This document shows positions 55,990-64,000 of a DNA stretch of 64,000 bases, piece after piece. The notes below the pieces were generated by a model. That model was not told the DNA's origin and made no database searches. It saw only the letters and a program-made list of their open reading frames with translations. Source of the DNA: Thermoflavifilum thermophilum (GTDB lineage: Bacteria > Bacteroidota > Bacteroidia > Chitinophagales > Chitinophagaceae). The translations under genes and the position numbers were made by a program. Location of the stretch: positions 1,240,001-1,304,000 of the forward strand of contig NZ_FPCJ01000001.1 of the NCBI RefSeq assembly GCF_900116565.1, in the 5' to 3' direction. The stretch's first letter is position 1, and every line of letters starts with the position of its first letter.

Positions 55990-56580
55990 TCATGCGTGAA
56001 GTGGGTGAAAATTCCGGACAAATGATTGCAACGCCGGAAAGAACCGCTGATAGCAGCCCTGCAACTTTTCATAATGCGTGTGAAAATCATCCATAGCCGG
56101 CTGAATACCCTGTGCCAAATGAAATCGCCGAATGAGGCTCTCCATACTGCGGAACAACCCGGATTCCGTACGATAATTCCATAACCAATTCTGGGTTTCC
56201 ATATACATGAATACACGATCAAAATCATCCGGCCACCACTGCCGGTAGGCATGCAACGTCTGATAAGTGTATTGTGCAAATGTTTGCAGGGAATGTTTAT
56301 TAAAAATACGGCTGTCGTTGGCCAGGAAATAATCATAAATCACATCCGCAAAAAGTGCTGCGCATAATCCGTAATGCAAACGAAACATATCCCGCACCTG
56401 ATGAGTAACAGGATGGGTATCGGTGAATTCATCTATGGCACGATGCAACACAATGCCTGCCTGAATGGCTTCCGGAAACCGGTTTAAGGATTTTTTCCCT
56501 TTTACAAAATCAGCAATCATATTGCCCACCAGCAAAGGTGGATTGTAAAAAGACAGATATGCATGTGCGAGAAAATTCAT
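55990..56580 (-). CDS. Acyl carrier protein phosphodiesterase family (DUF479, AcpH-like)
   Basis: A 196-aa HD-like hydrolase relative. E. coli AcpH removes the 4'-phosphopantetheine arm from acyl carrier protein. Landmarks are the start MNFLAHAYLSFYNPPLLVGN followed by MIADFVKGK, the segment LHRAIDEFTDTHPV (residues ~44-57) with the metal-site His and Asp, and FADVIYDYFLANDS near 80. Earlier in-frame ATGs up to 56736 would run into the divergent gene at 56689, so the family-like start is preferred. Confidence 0.9.
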   Translation of the reverse strand: MNFLAHAYLSFYNPPLLVGNMIADFVKGKKSLNRFPEAIQAGIVLHRAIDEFTDTHPVTHQVRDMFRLHYGLCAALFADVIYDYFLANDSRIFNKHSLQTFAQYTYQTLHAYRQWWPDDFDRVFMYMETQNWLWNYRTESGLFRSMESLIRRFHLAQGIQPAMDDFHTHYEKLQGCYQRFFPALQSFVRNFHPLHA

Positions 56581-56657
56581 CTGTGAATTTATCATTTTTT
56601 CTCTTGCGAAGCAAATCTGTATCTGTCGCGCTTTTCGTGTCTTGGCCGATAAATCAT

Positions 56658-56665
56658 TATTTTTG
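56658..56665 (+). promoter_or_regulatory. TAnnTTTG -7 box upstream of the deoxyhypusine-synthase-like gene
   Basis: TATTTTTG, 23 nt before the ATG at 56689. Confidence 0.5.
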
Positions 56666-56688
56666 CTGCGCATCAAAATTCTGACAAG

Positions 56689-57663
56689 ATGGCCAAGGGT
56701 CCTGTTTCTCAATTTATCGAACATCACTACCGGCATTTCAATGCAGCCTCATTGGTGGATGCTGCAAAAGCTTATGAAGCCCATTTGCAGGCCGGCGGTA
56801 AAATGATGATTACCCTGGCCGGAGCCATGAGTACGGCCGAACTGGGTATTTCCCTGGCTGAAATGATCCGCCAGGACAAAGTGCATATCATCAGCTGCAC
56901 GGGCGCCAATCTGGAGGAAGATATCATGAATTTGGTGGCACACAACCATTACAAACGGGTGCCTCATTATCGTGACTTAACTCCCCGGGAAGAATGGGAA
57001 CTGCTGCAGCAGGGATATAACCGGGTGACTGATACCTGCATACCGGAAGAAGAAGCCTTCCGGCGTATCCAGCATCATATTGAAAAAATCTGGAAACAAG
57101 CCCAGGAACGGGGAGAACGCTATTTCCCGCATGAATTCATGTACCAGCTGCTGCTAAGCAAAGTGATGGAAGCTGATTATGAAATTGACCCGAAAGATAG
57201 CTGGATGCTGGCCGCCGCGGAAAAAAACCTGCCAATTGTAGTGCCCGGCTGGGAAGATAGTACGCTGGGCAACATTTTCGCTTCTTATTGCATCAAAGGT
57301 GAGCTTCAGCCCGCAATCATGAAAACGGGCATTGAATACATGATGTATCTGGCCGACTGGTATCGGCATAACTCCTCCGGGAAAGGCGTGGGCTTTTTCC
57401 AGATCGGAGGCGGTATTGCAGGCGATTTCCCGATCTGCGTGGTCCCGATGATGTATCAGGATCTGGGCTGGAAAGATGTGCCCTTTTGGAGCTATTTCTG
57501 CCAGATATCCGATTCCACTACTTCCTACGGCTCTTATTCCGGAGCTGTGCCCAATGAAAAAATCACCTGGGGAAAACTGGGCATCGATACACCCAAATTT
57601 ATCATTGAATCCGATGCCACCATTGTAGCACCCCTGATTTTTGCCTGGGTGCTGGGCTGGTAA
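56689..57663 (+). CDS. Deoxyhypusine synthase family protein
   Basis: A 324-aa NAD-dependent spermidine-handling enzyme homologue. Landmarks are LAGAMSTAELGISLAEMIRQ (residues ~44-63), SCTGANLEEDIMNLVAHNHY (~69-88), FFQIGGGIAGDFPICVVPMM near 236, and near the C-terminus KITWGKLGIDTPKF, which holds the lysine aligned with the active-site lysine of eukaryotic enzymes (SWGKI). Bacteria have no eIF5A, and some bacterial homologues make homospermidine from spermidine or putrescine instead. So the likely reaction is polyamine aminobutyl transfer, not hypusine formation; the partner is unknown. A terminator follows 7 nt after the stop. Confidence 0.9.
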   Translation: MAKGPVSQFIEHHYRHFNAASLVDAAKAYEAHLQAGGKMMITLAGAMSTAELGISLAEMIRQDKVHIISCTGANLEEDIMNLVAHNHYKRVPHYRDLTPREEWELLQQGYNRVTDTCIPEEEAFRRIQHHIEKIWKQAQERGERYFPHEFMYQLLLSKVMEADYEIDPKDSWMLAAAEKNLPIVVPGWEDSTLGNIFASYCIKGELQPAIMKTGIEYMMYLADWYRHNSSGKGVGFFQIGGGIAGDFPICVVPMMYQDLGWKDVPFWSYFCQISDSTTSYGSYSGAVPNEKITWGKLGIDTPKFIIESDATIVAPLIFAWVLGW

Positions 57664-57670
57664 ACACATG

Positions 57671-57711
57671 AAAAATCCCTCAACCGCTTTTTGCAGGGTT
57701 GAGGGATTTTT
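57671..57711. terminator. Bidirectional terminator between convergent genes
   Basis: Perfect 15-bp stem 57671-57685 / 57697-57711, 11-nt loop. The arms begin with AAAAA and end with TTTTT, so it works in both directions, for the deoxyhypusine-synthase-like gene and for the barrel gene opposite. Confidence 0.88.
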
Positions 57712-57727
57712 GTTTGAATAAAATGAT

Positions 57728-58492
57728 TTATCCGTTCAAGCGAATAGCATATCCTACAAGGATAGTGGCAGCTCCGGTGTGATTTTTCCCATCCTGTTCA
57801 TACTTCTGAATATTGAGAAAACCATAGTTGCCACCTGCATGCAGAAATACATAGCCTTGCCGGTGAATATCGAGTTGAAGACCTATCCCTCCTTGCACGC
57901 CGACATTGGCTTTGTGAAGCTGATCTTTGATGTCTTCATTTGCATCAAAAGACTGCGTAGGAGCAATCTGCTGGGTTTCCTGCGGATCAGCATATACCGG
58001 ACTGGATCCCGAAGTCACATTTTTGGCATATACCAGAAATCCTACGTAGGGGCCTACATTTACGGCAAAACGCCAGTTTTTCTTTTTGCCAAAATCCCAG
58101 CCAAACTTCGCAAGTACTGGTATTTGCAAGTAATTTAGCTTGGCTTCACTTTTGTAATTGGCATACACGTATGCATCAGGCGGTGCCTGTGGATTGAATT
58201 GACTGGCAGCAATAGCCTGCTGGCCATTTTTCTTACCCCCCTGCGAAGAATAATCAATTTCGGGTTGCAGGGAAAACAAAGAGCTAAAATGGATATCGGC
58301 AAATATGCCGAAATCAGGCCCCAGCCGGGAAGAATATCCCTTGCTGATGGGGCTGGCTCCCGATCCAGCCTCCAGGTTGGGAATACTTAATCCACCCTGC
58401 ACACCAAAATATACATCGTTTTTCTGGGCTGAGCTGATAAGGCTTGCTACTACAAAAAAGAAAGCAAACCCAGTAGAAGCATAAGCACGCAT
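57728..58492 (-). CDS. PorT-like outer-membrane beta-barrel protein
   Basis: A 254-aa barrel: signal peptide MRAYASTGFAFFFVVASLIS, then SAQKNDVYFGVQGGLSIPNL. Typical of the Bacteroidota 'PorT family'/OMP_b-brl group are the strand phrases RLGPDFGIFADIHFSSLFSL, YLQIPVLAKFGWDFGKK and FAVNVGPYVGFLVY, and the end TILVGYAIRLN. The role is unknown; such small barrels are abundant and often lineage-specific. A -7 box lies about 80 nt upstream (58572-58579). Confidence 0.87.
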   Translation of the reverse strand: MRAYASTGFAFFFVVASLISSAQKNDVYFGVQGGLSIPNLEAGSGASPISKGYSSRLGPDFGIFADIHFSSLFSLQPEIDYSSQGGKKNGQQAIAASQFNPQAPPDAYVYANYKSEAKLNYLQIPVLAKFGWDFGKKKNWRFAVNVGPYVGFLVYAKNVTSGSSPVYADPQETQQIAPTQSFDANEDIKDQLHKANVGVQGGIGLQLDIHRQGYVFLHAGGNYGFLNIQKYEQDGKNHTGAATILVGYAIRLNG

Positions 58493-58571
58493 GATAGATG
58501 ATTTTAAATGGTGAATTAAATCTGTTATACAAGCATCCGGGCTTAAAGAATGGCCGGGTGTAAAAACCTAC

Positions 58572-58579
58572 CAAAGTTA
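58572..58579 (-). promoter_or_regulatory. TAnnTTTG -7 box upstream of the PorT-like gene
   Basis: TAACTTTG on the minus strand, about 80 nt before the ATG at 58492; a longer leader than usual here. Confidence 0.4.
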
Positions 58580-58705
58580 CTGATTCACAACCAGTTTTCT
58601 GTCGCTATATTGTCGAAATTACAGCTGAAGGTAGGGGCGTAGCATTTTTATTTTCTGTGTAAAAGACGTAGTTTTCCTTCTCGTATCCTTTAATTCCCTT
58701 TACCT

Positions 58706-60064
58706 ATGTTTGCTACACATCGCAAAGCGATTGGATATGCCTTGATTGCAGCGTTGGGCGGATTTTTGTTTGGCTTCGATACAGCCGTGATTTCCGGAGT
58801 GGAAAAAACCATTCAGCAGCTGTGGCAACTCAGCGATCTCTGGCATGGATTTACGGTTTCGGCAGCCCTCTTTGGAACGGCTTTCGGTGCCCTGTTTGCG
58901 GGTCGTCCTGCCGAGCGGTTTGGCCGCAAAAAGATGCTGCAGGTAATCGGTTTCCTGTATGCCTTCACTTCCATTGCCACAGCCTTAAGCCATCACTGGA
59001 TTGATTTTATTGTATTCCGGTTTTTAGGCGGATTGGCTGTGGGGGCATCTTCTGTGGTAGGGCCCATGTACATTTCCGAGATTTCACCTGCCCGGCTGCG
59101 GGGACGACTGGTGGGCTTTTTCCAGTTGAATGTAGTAGTGGGCATTCTGGTTGCCTTTTTATCGAATTATTTTCTGATGAAATACCTCGGACCCGGCTCC
59201 TGGCGCTGGATGCTGGGCGTACAGGCTGTGCCGGCTCTGATCTTTTTTGCACTGGTTTTTGCCATACCGGAAAGCCCGCGATGGCTCGTGGGGCATGATC
59301 GCCTTCAGCAAGCCCGGAAAGTTTTGTTGTTGCTACAAACCGAACAGGTAGATGAAGCCCTGGCGCAGATTAAAAATTCCCTCCAGCATCAAGAGAATCT
59401 GGTGAAGGAAAAGCTCTGGCAGAAAAAATACGCCCGTCCCATTGCGTTTGCTATGCTGCTGGCTATGTTTAACCAGCTTTCCGGCATCAATGCCATTTTG
59501 TATTATGCGCCCCGTATTTTTGAAATGACTGGCATCAGGGCCGATGTGGCCTTTCTTCAAGCCATGTGCGTGGGTATCACCAACCTGATTTTTACACTTA
59601 TAGCCATGTCGCTTATCGATCGCTTTGGAAGGAAAACCCTGTTAATCATTGGTTCCATTGGAATGATTGTGTTTTTAGCTCTCACTTCCGTGGCTTTCTT
59701 TCATCAGGTGCATGGGGGATTTGCGGTTATGGGATATCTGATTGGCTTTATTGCATTCTTTGCATTTTCGCAGGGAGCCGTGATTTGGGTGTTTATTTCT
59801 GAAATTTTCCCCAACAGAGTCCGTTCAAAAGGGCAGGCCATTGGTAGCACCACTCACTGGACCATGGATATCCTTATATCCTGGCTGTTCCCCTGGATGG
59901 CAGCTACTCTGGGCGGTGGAACCAGTTTCCTGATATTTTCCGGGATGATGGTCCTCCAACTGATTTTTGTATGGCAATTTTTGCCCGAAACCAAAGGAAA
60001 ATCACTGGAAGAAATTCAGGCCGCCCTGCATATTGACGTCGCCCCGTCGGCCGTTTCGGCTTAA
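58706..60064 (+). CDS. Sugar porter family MFS transporter
   Basis: A 452-aa, 12-helix sugar:proton symporter of the XylE/GalP/GLUT group. Signatures are GFLFGFDTAVISG (TM1), AGRPAERFGRKKML, the PESPRWL motif after TM6 (AIPESPRWLVGHD), QQLSGIN-like MFNQLSGINAILYYAPRIFE in TM7, DRFGRKTLL, and the C-terminal LPETKGKSLEEIQ. Pentose or hexose uptake is likely; no sugar catabolic genes lie nearby. Its stop codon overlaps the stop of tatC (60061-60064). The 213 nt before it hold only a weak TAGTTTTC. Confidence 0.93.
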   Translation: MFATHRKAIGYALIAALGGFLFGFDTAVISGVEKTIQQLWQLSDLWHGFTVSAALFGTAFGALFAGRPAERFGRKKMLQVIGFLYAFTSIATALSHHWIDFIVFRFLGGLAVGASSVVGPMYISEISPARLRGRLVGFFQLNVVVGILVAFLSNYFLMKYLGPGSWRWMLGVQAVPALIFFALVFAIPESPRWLVGHDRLQQARKVLLLLQTEQVDEALAQIKNSLQHQENLVKEKLWQKKYARPIAFAMLLAMFNQLSGINAILYYAPRIFEMTGIRADVAFLQAMCVGITNLIFTLIAMSLIDRFGRKTLLIIGSIGMIVFLALTSVAFFHQVHGGFAVMGYLIGFIAFFAFSQGAVIWVFISEIFPNRVRSKGQAIGSTTHWTMDILISWLFPWMAATLGGGTSFLIFSGMMVLQLIFVWQFLPETKGKSLEEIQAALHIDVAPSAVSA

Positions 60065-60906
60065 GACCATTCCTCCACGGCTTTTTCCTTTTCCTGTTTC
60101 AATACACGAGCCGAAATGGTGATGCTTAATTCATACAGCAAATACAGCGGAAAGGCTATGATGAGCTGGCTGGTGATATCGGGTGGTGCAATGAAAGCTG
60201 CCAATATCACAATGACCAGAATGGCATGCCGGCGATAAGTTTTCAAAAATCTGGGGGTAACCAATCCGATTTTGGTAAGAAAATAAACCAGAATAGGAAG
60301 TTCAAAAATACATCCCAATCCAATGACCAGTTGCGACAGCATGCTCAGATAGCTCTGCACGGTGAAGATGTTCTCAAACTGATTGGAAATTTTGTAATTA
60401 GCAAAAAAGGTGAGCGCATACGGAGCAATCAGAAAATATCCGAATGATACACCCAAAAAAAACAACAGGGATGTCCAGAACACAATCCCCCGGGCATAGC
60501 GGATTTCCTGGGGCGTAAGTGCCGGCTTGATGAATCGCCAGAACTCCCACAAGATATACGGAACGGATACAATCACGCCCATGACTACGGAAGAAGTAAG
60601 ACTTAGCATGAATTGCCCCGACACTTCCAGATTTTGAAAATGAATATCGAGTGACTGCAAGCAAAGTTTATTGCCCAGATGCAGGGCCCGATCAATCTGG
60701 CAAAGAATGCGATAGGTAATAAACTCCGGATGGGTAGGGCCCATGATAATATCGTTGTAAATCTGGTGAATGAAAATAAACACCAGCGTGGCAGCTATCA
60801 ACACAGCAATCAGCGATCGGATAATATGCCAGCGTAATTCCTCCAGATGATCGAAAAACGACATTTCCGCCTTATCTGGATTATTTTTGAACAGCTGCCG
60901 GAACAT
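60061..60906 (-). CDS. tatC: Sec-independent protein translocase TatC
   Basis: The six-helix receptor subunit of the twin-arginine export system. The 281-aa protein has the N-terminal FFDHLEELRWHIIRSLIAVL with the conserved Glu residues that contact the signal peptide, FWRFIKPALTPQEIRYARG in the cytoplasmic loop, FGYFLIAPYALTFF, and the C-terminal IAFPLYLLYELSI. TatA is not adjacent. The start MFRQLFKNN is supported by a -7 box 20 nt upstream; the in-frame ATG at 60954 would be upstream of that box. Confidence 0.96.
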   Translation of the reverse strand: MFRQLFKNNPDKAEMSFFDHLEELRWHIIRSLIAVLIAATLVFIFIHQIYNDIIMGPTHPEFITYRILCQIDRALHLGNKLCLQSLDIHFQNLEVSGQFMLSLTSSVVMGVIVSVPYILWEFWRFIKPALTPQEIRYARGIVFWTSLLFFLGVSFGYFLIAPYALTFFANYKISNQFENIFTVQSYLSMLSQLVIGLGCIFELPILVYFLTKIGLVTPRFLKTYRRHAILVIVILAAFIAPPDITSQLIIAFPLYLLYELSITISARVLKQEKEKAVEEWS

Positions 60907-60926
60907 GGATATTTTTTGAGGCTGCG

Positions 60927-60934
60927 CAAATTTA
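60927..60934 (-). promoter_or_regulatory. TAnnTTTG -7 box upstream of tatC
   Basis: TAAATTTG on the minus strand, 20 nt before the tatC ATG at 60906. Confidence 0.5.
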
Positions 60935-60995
60935 CAGGAAATGGGCTTTCCCAATTGCCTCTGATAAGATAGACTTTCAGAATCTGGCTAAAGTC

Positions 60996-63900
60996 TCAGG
61001 CCGGAACTGCCTGCACATTGCCCGTGCGTTTCAGAGCTCCCCAGTGTTGCAATTCCCCTTTGATAGCTTTTTTCACTGCCTTCAGCACCACCACATACAT
61101 AAACACCCGATACACGAGTCTTTGGGGGATTACCCAGATTAGCTTTTTGTAATCCGCCTTTTCAAAGGCAAATGCCAGCAAGGCCGCCCCGGCATCAATC
61201 AACAGAAAGATGAGATAATAGGAAAGAATATGGATTTTGCTTTCCATGTTTAAAAAAGCCAATCCAAACACCAGGATAATATCGGCCAGGGGAGCCAAGA
61301 GGGGAAGCAATATTTGAAAAATGAGGATATTAGGCAAAGCCACCCAACCGAGCGTCCCGTATTGGCTGTTGAAGCAGGCGTCGCGGTTTTTCCAGAAACT
61401 TTGCATAATGCCGAAACACCAGCGGAAACGCTGCTTAAACAGCATTTTCCAGGTTTCCGGTGCTTCGGTATAGGAAATAGCCTGTGGGCAATGCCTGATG
61501 CGATATCCTTTTCTTAGAATGCGAATCGTCAGGTCACAATCCTCAGCAAGCGTATCCGAAGTAAATTCCCCTGCATCCAGAATGGCCGATTTGCGGAAAG
61601 CTCCAATGGCACCGGGCACTACGGTTATACAATTCAGCAAGTCGAATGCCCTGCGGTCAAAATTCTGGCTGGTGATATATTCTATGGACTGCCAGCGGGT
61701 CAGAATATTCACTTCGTTGCCCACCTTTACATTGCCTGCCACAGCTCCTACCGATTCATCGTCAAACATGCGCATCAGTTGCGTGATGGCATCCGACTTC
61801 AGCTGGGTATCCGCATCAATGCAAACCACAAATTCACCTGCAGCTCGTGCAATACCGTAGTTCAGCGCAGAGGCCTTGCCTCCATTGGGTTTGGTAAAGA
61901 TATGCACCAGCGGATGGCTGCCATAGGCTTTTTCCATAGCTTCCAAAGTGTGATCTGATGAACCATCATCCACACAGATGACTTCCAGCGGGCGATAATC
62001 GTTTTCCAGGATGGTACGGATGGTACGCACAATATTCACTTCTTCATTGTAAGCGGGTATAACCACGCTCACCAAAGGCTGTACGGCTGCGTTTGAGGGC
62101 TCTTTTGTTTGCCTGGCCTGTCTTCTGTTTTCTTTCCAGGCCAGCACAGCCATCAGCAACATCCTGCCCAGGGAAAGAGCAATGCCTACCATGAATAAGG
62201 CCCAGAGCAGATTATTTATCCAATAGGTGCAGGTGGCGAAAAAATAATTGAGCTTGATGAGGAAATAATCTTTTTTGTTTTTAATCGGCGGCATCAGTTC
62301 ATCCCGTGTTTTGCCCATCAGGTCGCCAACGGTGGTAAACTGATAACCATGGTCTCGGAAATAATGAATGATACGGGGCAATGCCTGCACGGTAGCTTCG
62401 CGATTACCCCCTGCATCATGCAGCAAAATGATGTTACCCCGGTCTTGCATACGCACTACGCGGTTGAAAATGCTATCGGCATTTACCCCGTCGTCCACAT
62501 CCCAATCTTCCGGATCAATGTTTTCACCAATGGTGTAATAATTTAGTTTGCGGGCAAGCGCCACAGGTATCAGCTCTACCATCAGGTGGGGCTCTGAATC
62601 CGCATTATAAGGAGCACGGAACAGAATGGTGGAATGTCCGGTGATACATTCAATCAGAAGCCGGGTGGCCTGGATTTCATAGATGGCCAGGCGAGGCGGA
62701 AGCGCAGCAATATTGGGATGGGTAAACGTATGGTCGCCAATTTCAAATCCATCCTTGAATTCCCGTTTTACCAGCGGAATATTGTTTTCTGCATTGATGC
62801 CTATCAGGAAAAAGGTTGCGGGCACATGTTCCTTTTCGAGGATATCGAGAATGCGGGGTGTATAACGCGGATCGGGGCCATCATCAAAGGTAAGTACCAG
62901 CTTTTTCTTTGCCGCTCCAAATTGCCGGATCACAAAAGTCGAAGGTAGGCTCTCATAGTGCTGTTCAGCAATAAGCATATCCCCTGTATCGAGCTCCAGC
63001 GCTATTTTGCCTGGTTCTGGCGTAGCCAGCACATCCAGTACTTCACCTTCTCCCAGATAATCCACATCGTTGGAAAGGCTCACGGTGGAAAATTTGCTAA
63101 AGTCCACCGGTTTACGGGCAAGAGCGGAATCGCTTAAATCCTGATCATAAAAGCTCCACAGCCGATTGTCTTCCGAACCCAGCCGCCAGAAACAAACCCC
63201 AGCCATGCCATCCTCTGCAGCAAATCGCATGGTATTGAAATTGGTAGCGGCATCCGTGAAATAAACATCATGTTTCACCGAGTCATCGTCGTAATAACTG
63301 TAATGCAGATTGTAACTGTCGTCGTTGAATTCAATGCGGGCATGATATTCTTTGGCCAGGCTCAAGGCTTCCTGATAGGTGAGATTGGCGGCCTCAGCCT
63401 GCTCGGGCCAATCATATCCATACGCTGCCAGTCCCAGAATGATTTTTTGAGAAGGGACCTGGTTCTCGATTGCACTGATAGCGCCTTCCACCCAGTGCTG
63501 ATCGCTGATAGGACCCGGTACACTCTGATCGTCATGTTCATCATAGGCCATTACCACCAGATAATCTGCCGCCCGCGCGAGCCGACCATAATCATAATCC
63601 TCATTAAACGGAGGCACATCAATGGTTACCAACAAACCGGCCCTGTGCAAAGAATCATACAACTCGCGCTGGAAGGCCACCAGCGCATCATTATTTTTTT
63701 CTATCAGATTCTCCAGATCCACGTTTACGCCGGCAAAATGATGGCTGATCAACAGTTCTTTCAGTTGATGGATGATGCGATGCGCAATGACAGGATGATG
63801 GAGCATCCGATGAACCGACCGGCCATCAAAATCATCACTGAAATGGTTGGAAAAAATGGGCAGAATACGCACCCCACTGTCGCGCATAATTTTCAAAGCA

Positions 63901-64000
63901 GCCGGATCGATGCGGGTTTGCAGGGAATCTCCTGGCGTCAGAAAGATCCATTCCGGAAAAATCATGTTTAGTTTACCCGCATTGCTCTTCAGCGAGAAAA
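60996..64000 (-). CDS. GH18 - polysaccharide deacetylase - GT2 glycosyltransferase fusion (N-terminus outside window)
   Basis: At least 1000 codons; the frame stays open to the right edge, and the 11 codons before the ATG at 63965 (ending SNAGKLN) continue smoothly into the domain, so that ATG is not the true start. Residues ~1-300 (counted from 63965) are a GH18-like barrel with FAGVNVDLENL in the catalytic-strand position. Residues ~350-560 are a NodB-type deacetylase (VLTFDDGPDPRYTP, DHTFTHPN, LLHDAGG). Membrane helices near 590-615 lead into a GT2 synthase (SVVIPAYNEEVNIVRTI, VDDGSSDHTL, DADTQLK, and QRFRW of the QxxRW motif near 845), with membrane helices at the end. It could make, deacetylate and trim a beta-linked GlcNAc-type polymer across the inner membrane. 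Confidence 0.9.
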   Translation of the reverse strand, partial: FSLKSNAGKLNMIFPEWIFLTPGDSLQTRIDPAALKIMRDSGVRILPIFSNHFSDDFDGRSVHRMLHHPVIAHRIIHQLKELLISHHFAGVNVDLENLIEKNNDALVAFQRELYDSLHRAGLLVTIDVPPFNEDYDYGRLARAADYLVVMAYDEHDDQSVPGPISDQHWVEGAISAIENQVPSQKIILGLAAYGYDWPEQAEAANLTYQEALSLAKEYHARIEFNDDSYNLHYSYYDDDSVKHDVYFTDAATNFNTMRFAAEDGMAGVCFWRLGSEDNRLWSFYDQDLSDSALARKPVDFSKFSTVSLSNDVDYLGEGEVLDVLATPEPGKIALELDTGDMLIAEQHYESLPSTFVIRQFGAAKKKLVLTFDDGPDPRYTPRILDILEKEHVPATFFLIGINAENNIPLVKREFKDGFEIGDHTFTHPNIAALPPRLAIYEIQATRLLIECITGHSTILFRAPYNADSEPHLMVELIPVALARKLNYYTIGENIDPEDWDVDDGVNADSIFNRVVRMQDRGNIILLHDAGGNREATVQALPRIIHYFRDHGYQFTTVGDLMGKTRDELMPPIKNKKDYFLIKLNYFFATCTYWINNLLWALFMVGIALSLGRMLLMAVLAWKENRRQARQTKEPSNAAVQPLVSVVIPAYNEEVNIVRTIRTILENDYRPLEVICVDDGSSDHTLEAMEKAYGSHPLVHIFTKPNGGKASALNYGIARAAGEFVVCIDADTQLKSDAITQLMRMFDDESVGAVAGNVKVGNEVNILTRWQSIEYITSQNFDRRAFDLLNCITVVPGAIGAFRKSAILDAGEFTSDTLAEDCDLTIRILRKGYRIRHCPQAISYTEAPETWKMLFKQRFRWCFGIMQSFWKNRDACFNSQYGTLGWVALPNILIFQILLPLLAPLADIILVFGLAFLNMESKIHILSYYLIFLLIDAGAALLAFAFEKADYKKLIWVIPQRLVYRVFMYVVVLKAVKKAIKGELQHWGALKRTGNVQAVPA

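Overview
The window is 64 kb of chromosomal DNA from a Bacteroidota bacterium, most likely in or near the Chitinophagaceae (inferred from protein style, not from a search). The signs are: many genes preceded by the Bacteroidota -7 box TAnnTTTG, mostly without Shine-Dalgarno sequences; families largely confined to this phylum (DUF2480, DUF4834, DUF5723, DUF2911, TIGR02757, a PorT-like barrel, a long PurF-type protein); and many exported proteins with signal peptides ending in ..AQ or lipobox cysteines. Most of the window is housekeeping. It has one tRNA gene, no rRNA, no CRISPR array and no recognisable transposase or prophage.

Left part (1-9 kb): the N-terminal piece of a secreted protein, gcvT, a compact arsenic cluster (arsR, arsM, thioredoxin-type arsC, ACR3 efflux) with two matching operator-like sites, comB, and a very large SNF2/SWIM helicase. 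9-22 kb: a secreted M1 peptidase, a DUF2480 protein, glutamate synthase gltB-gltD, a surA-type foldase followed by a PurF-like enzyme, and an MFS carrier. 22-28 kb: the rimP-nusA-infB transcription/translation operon, which carries a terminator-like hairpin inside its own leader, and a divergent DUF4834 gene.

The accessory part is 28-36 kb. After a lipoprotein gene, a CAU tRNA and a strong terminator come six same-strand genes: two large cytoplasmic proteins of unknown function (767 and 443 aa), a DUF1360 membrane protein, an 87-aa protein starting MPCCG, a lipoprotein papain/C39-like protease, and a second lipoprotein. The two large genes are each preceded by the same 39-nt hairpin leader (34/39 identical) placed exactly 8 nt before the ATG. 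This is the best candidate in the window for an undescribed system.

Right part (36-64 kb): dnaN with a palindromic insert in the coding sequence, typA, a PfkB kinase, asd, DUF2461, ridA, tsaB, an ArsR-fold regulator next to a CstB-like persulfide dioxygenase/rhodanese, a nadB-acyltransferase-tag operon, a TolC/HlyD export pair without its pump, several Bacteroidota envelope proteins, a bacterial deoxyhypusine-synthase homologue that keeps the active-site lysine, a sugar porter, tatC, and a GH18-deacetylase-glycosyltransferase fusion cut by the right edge.

Many start codons were chosen from the positions of TAnnTTTG boxes; both edge genes are incomplete.
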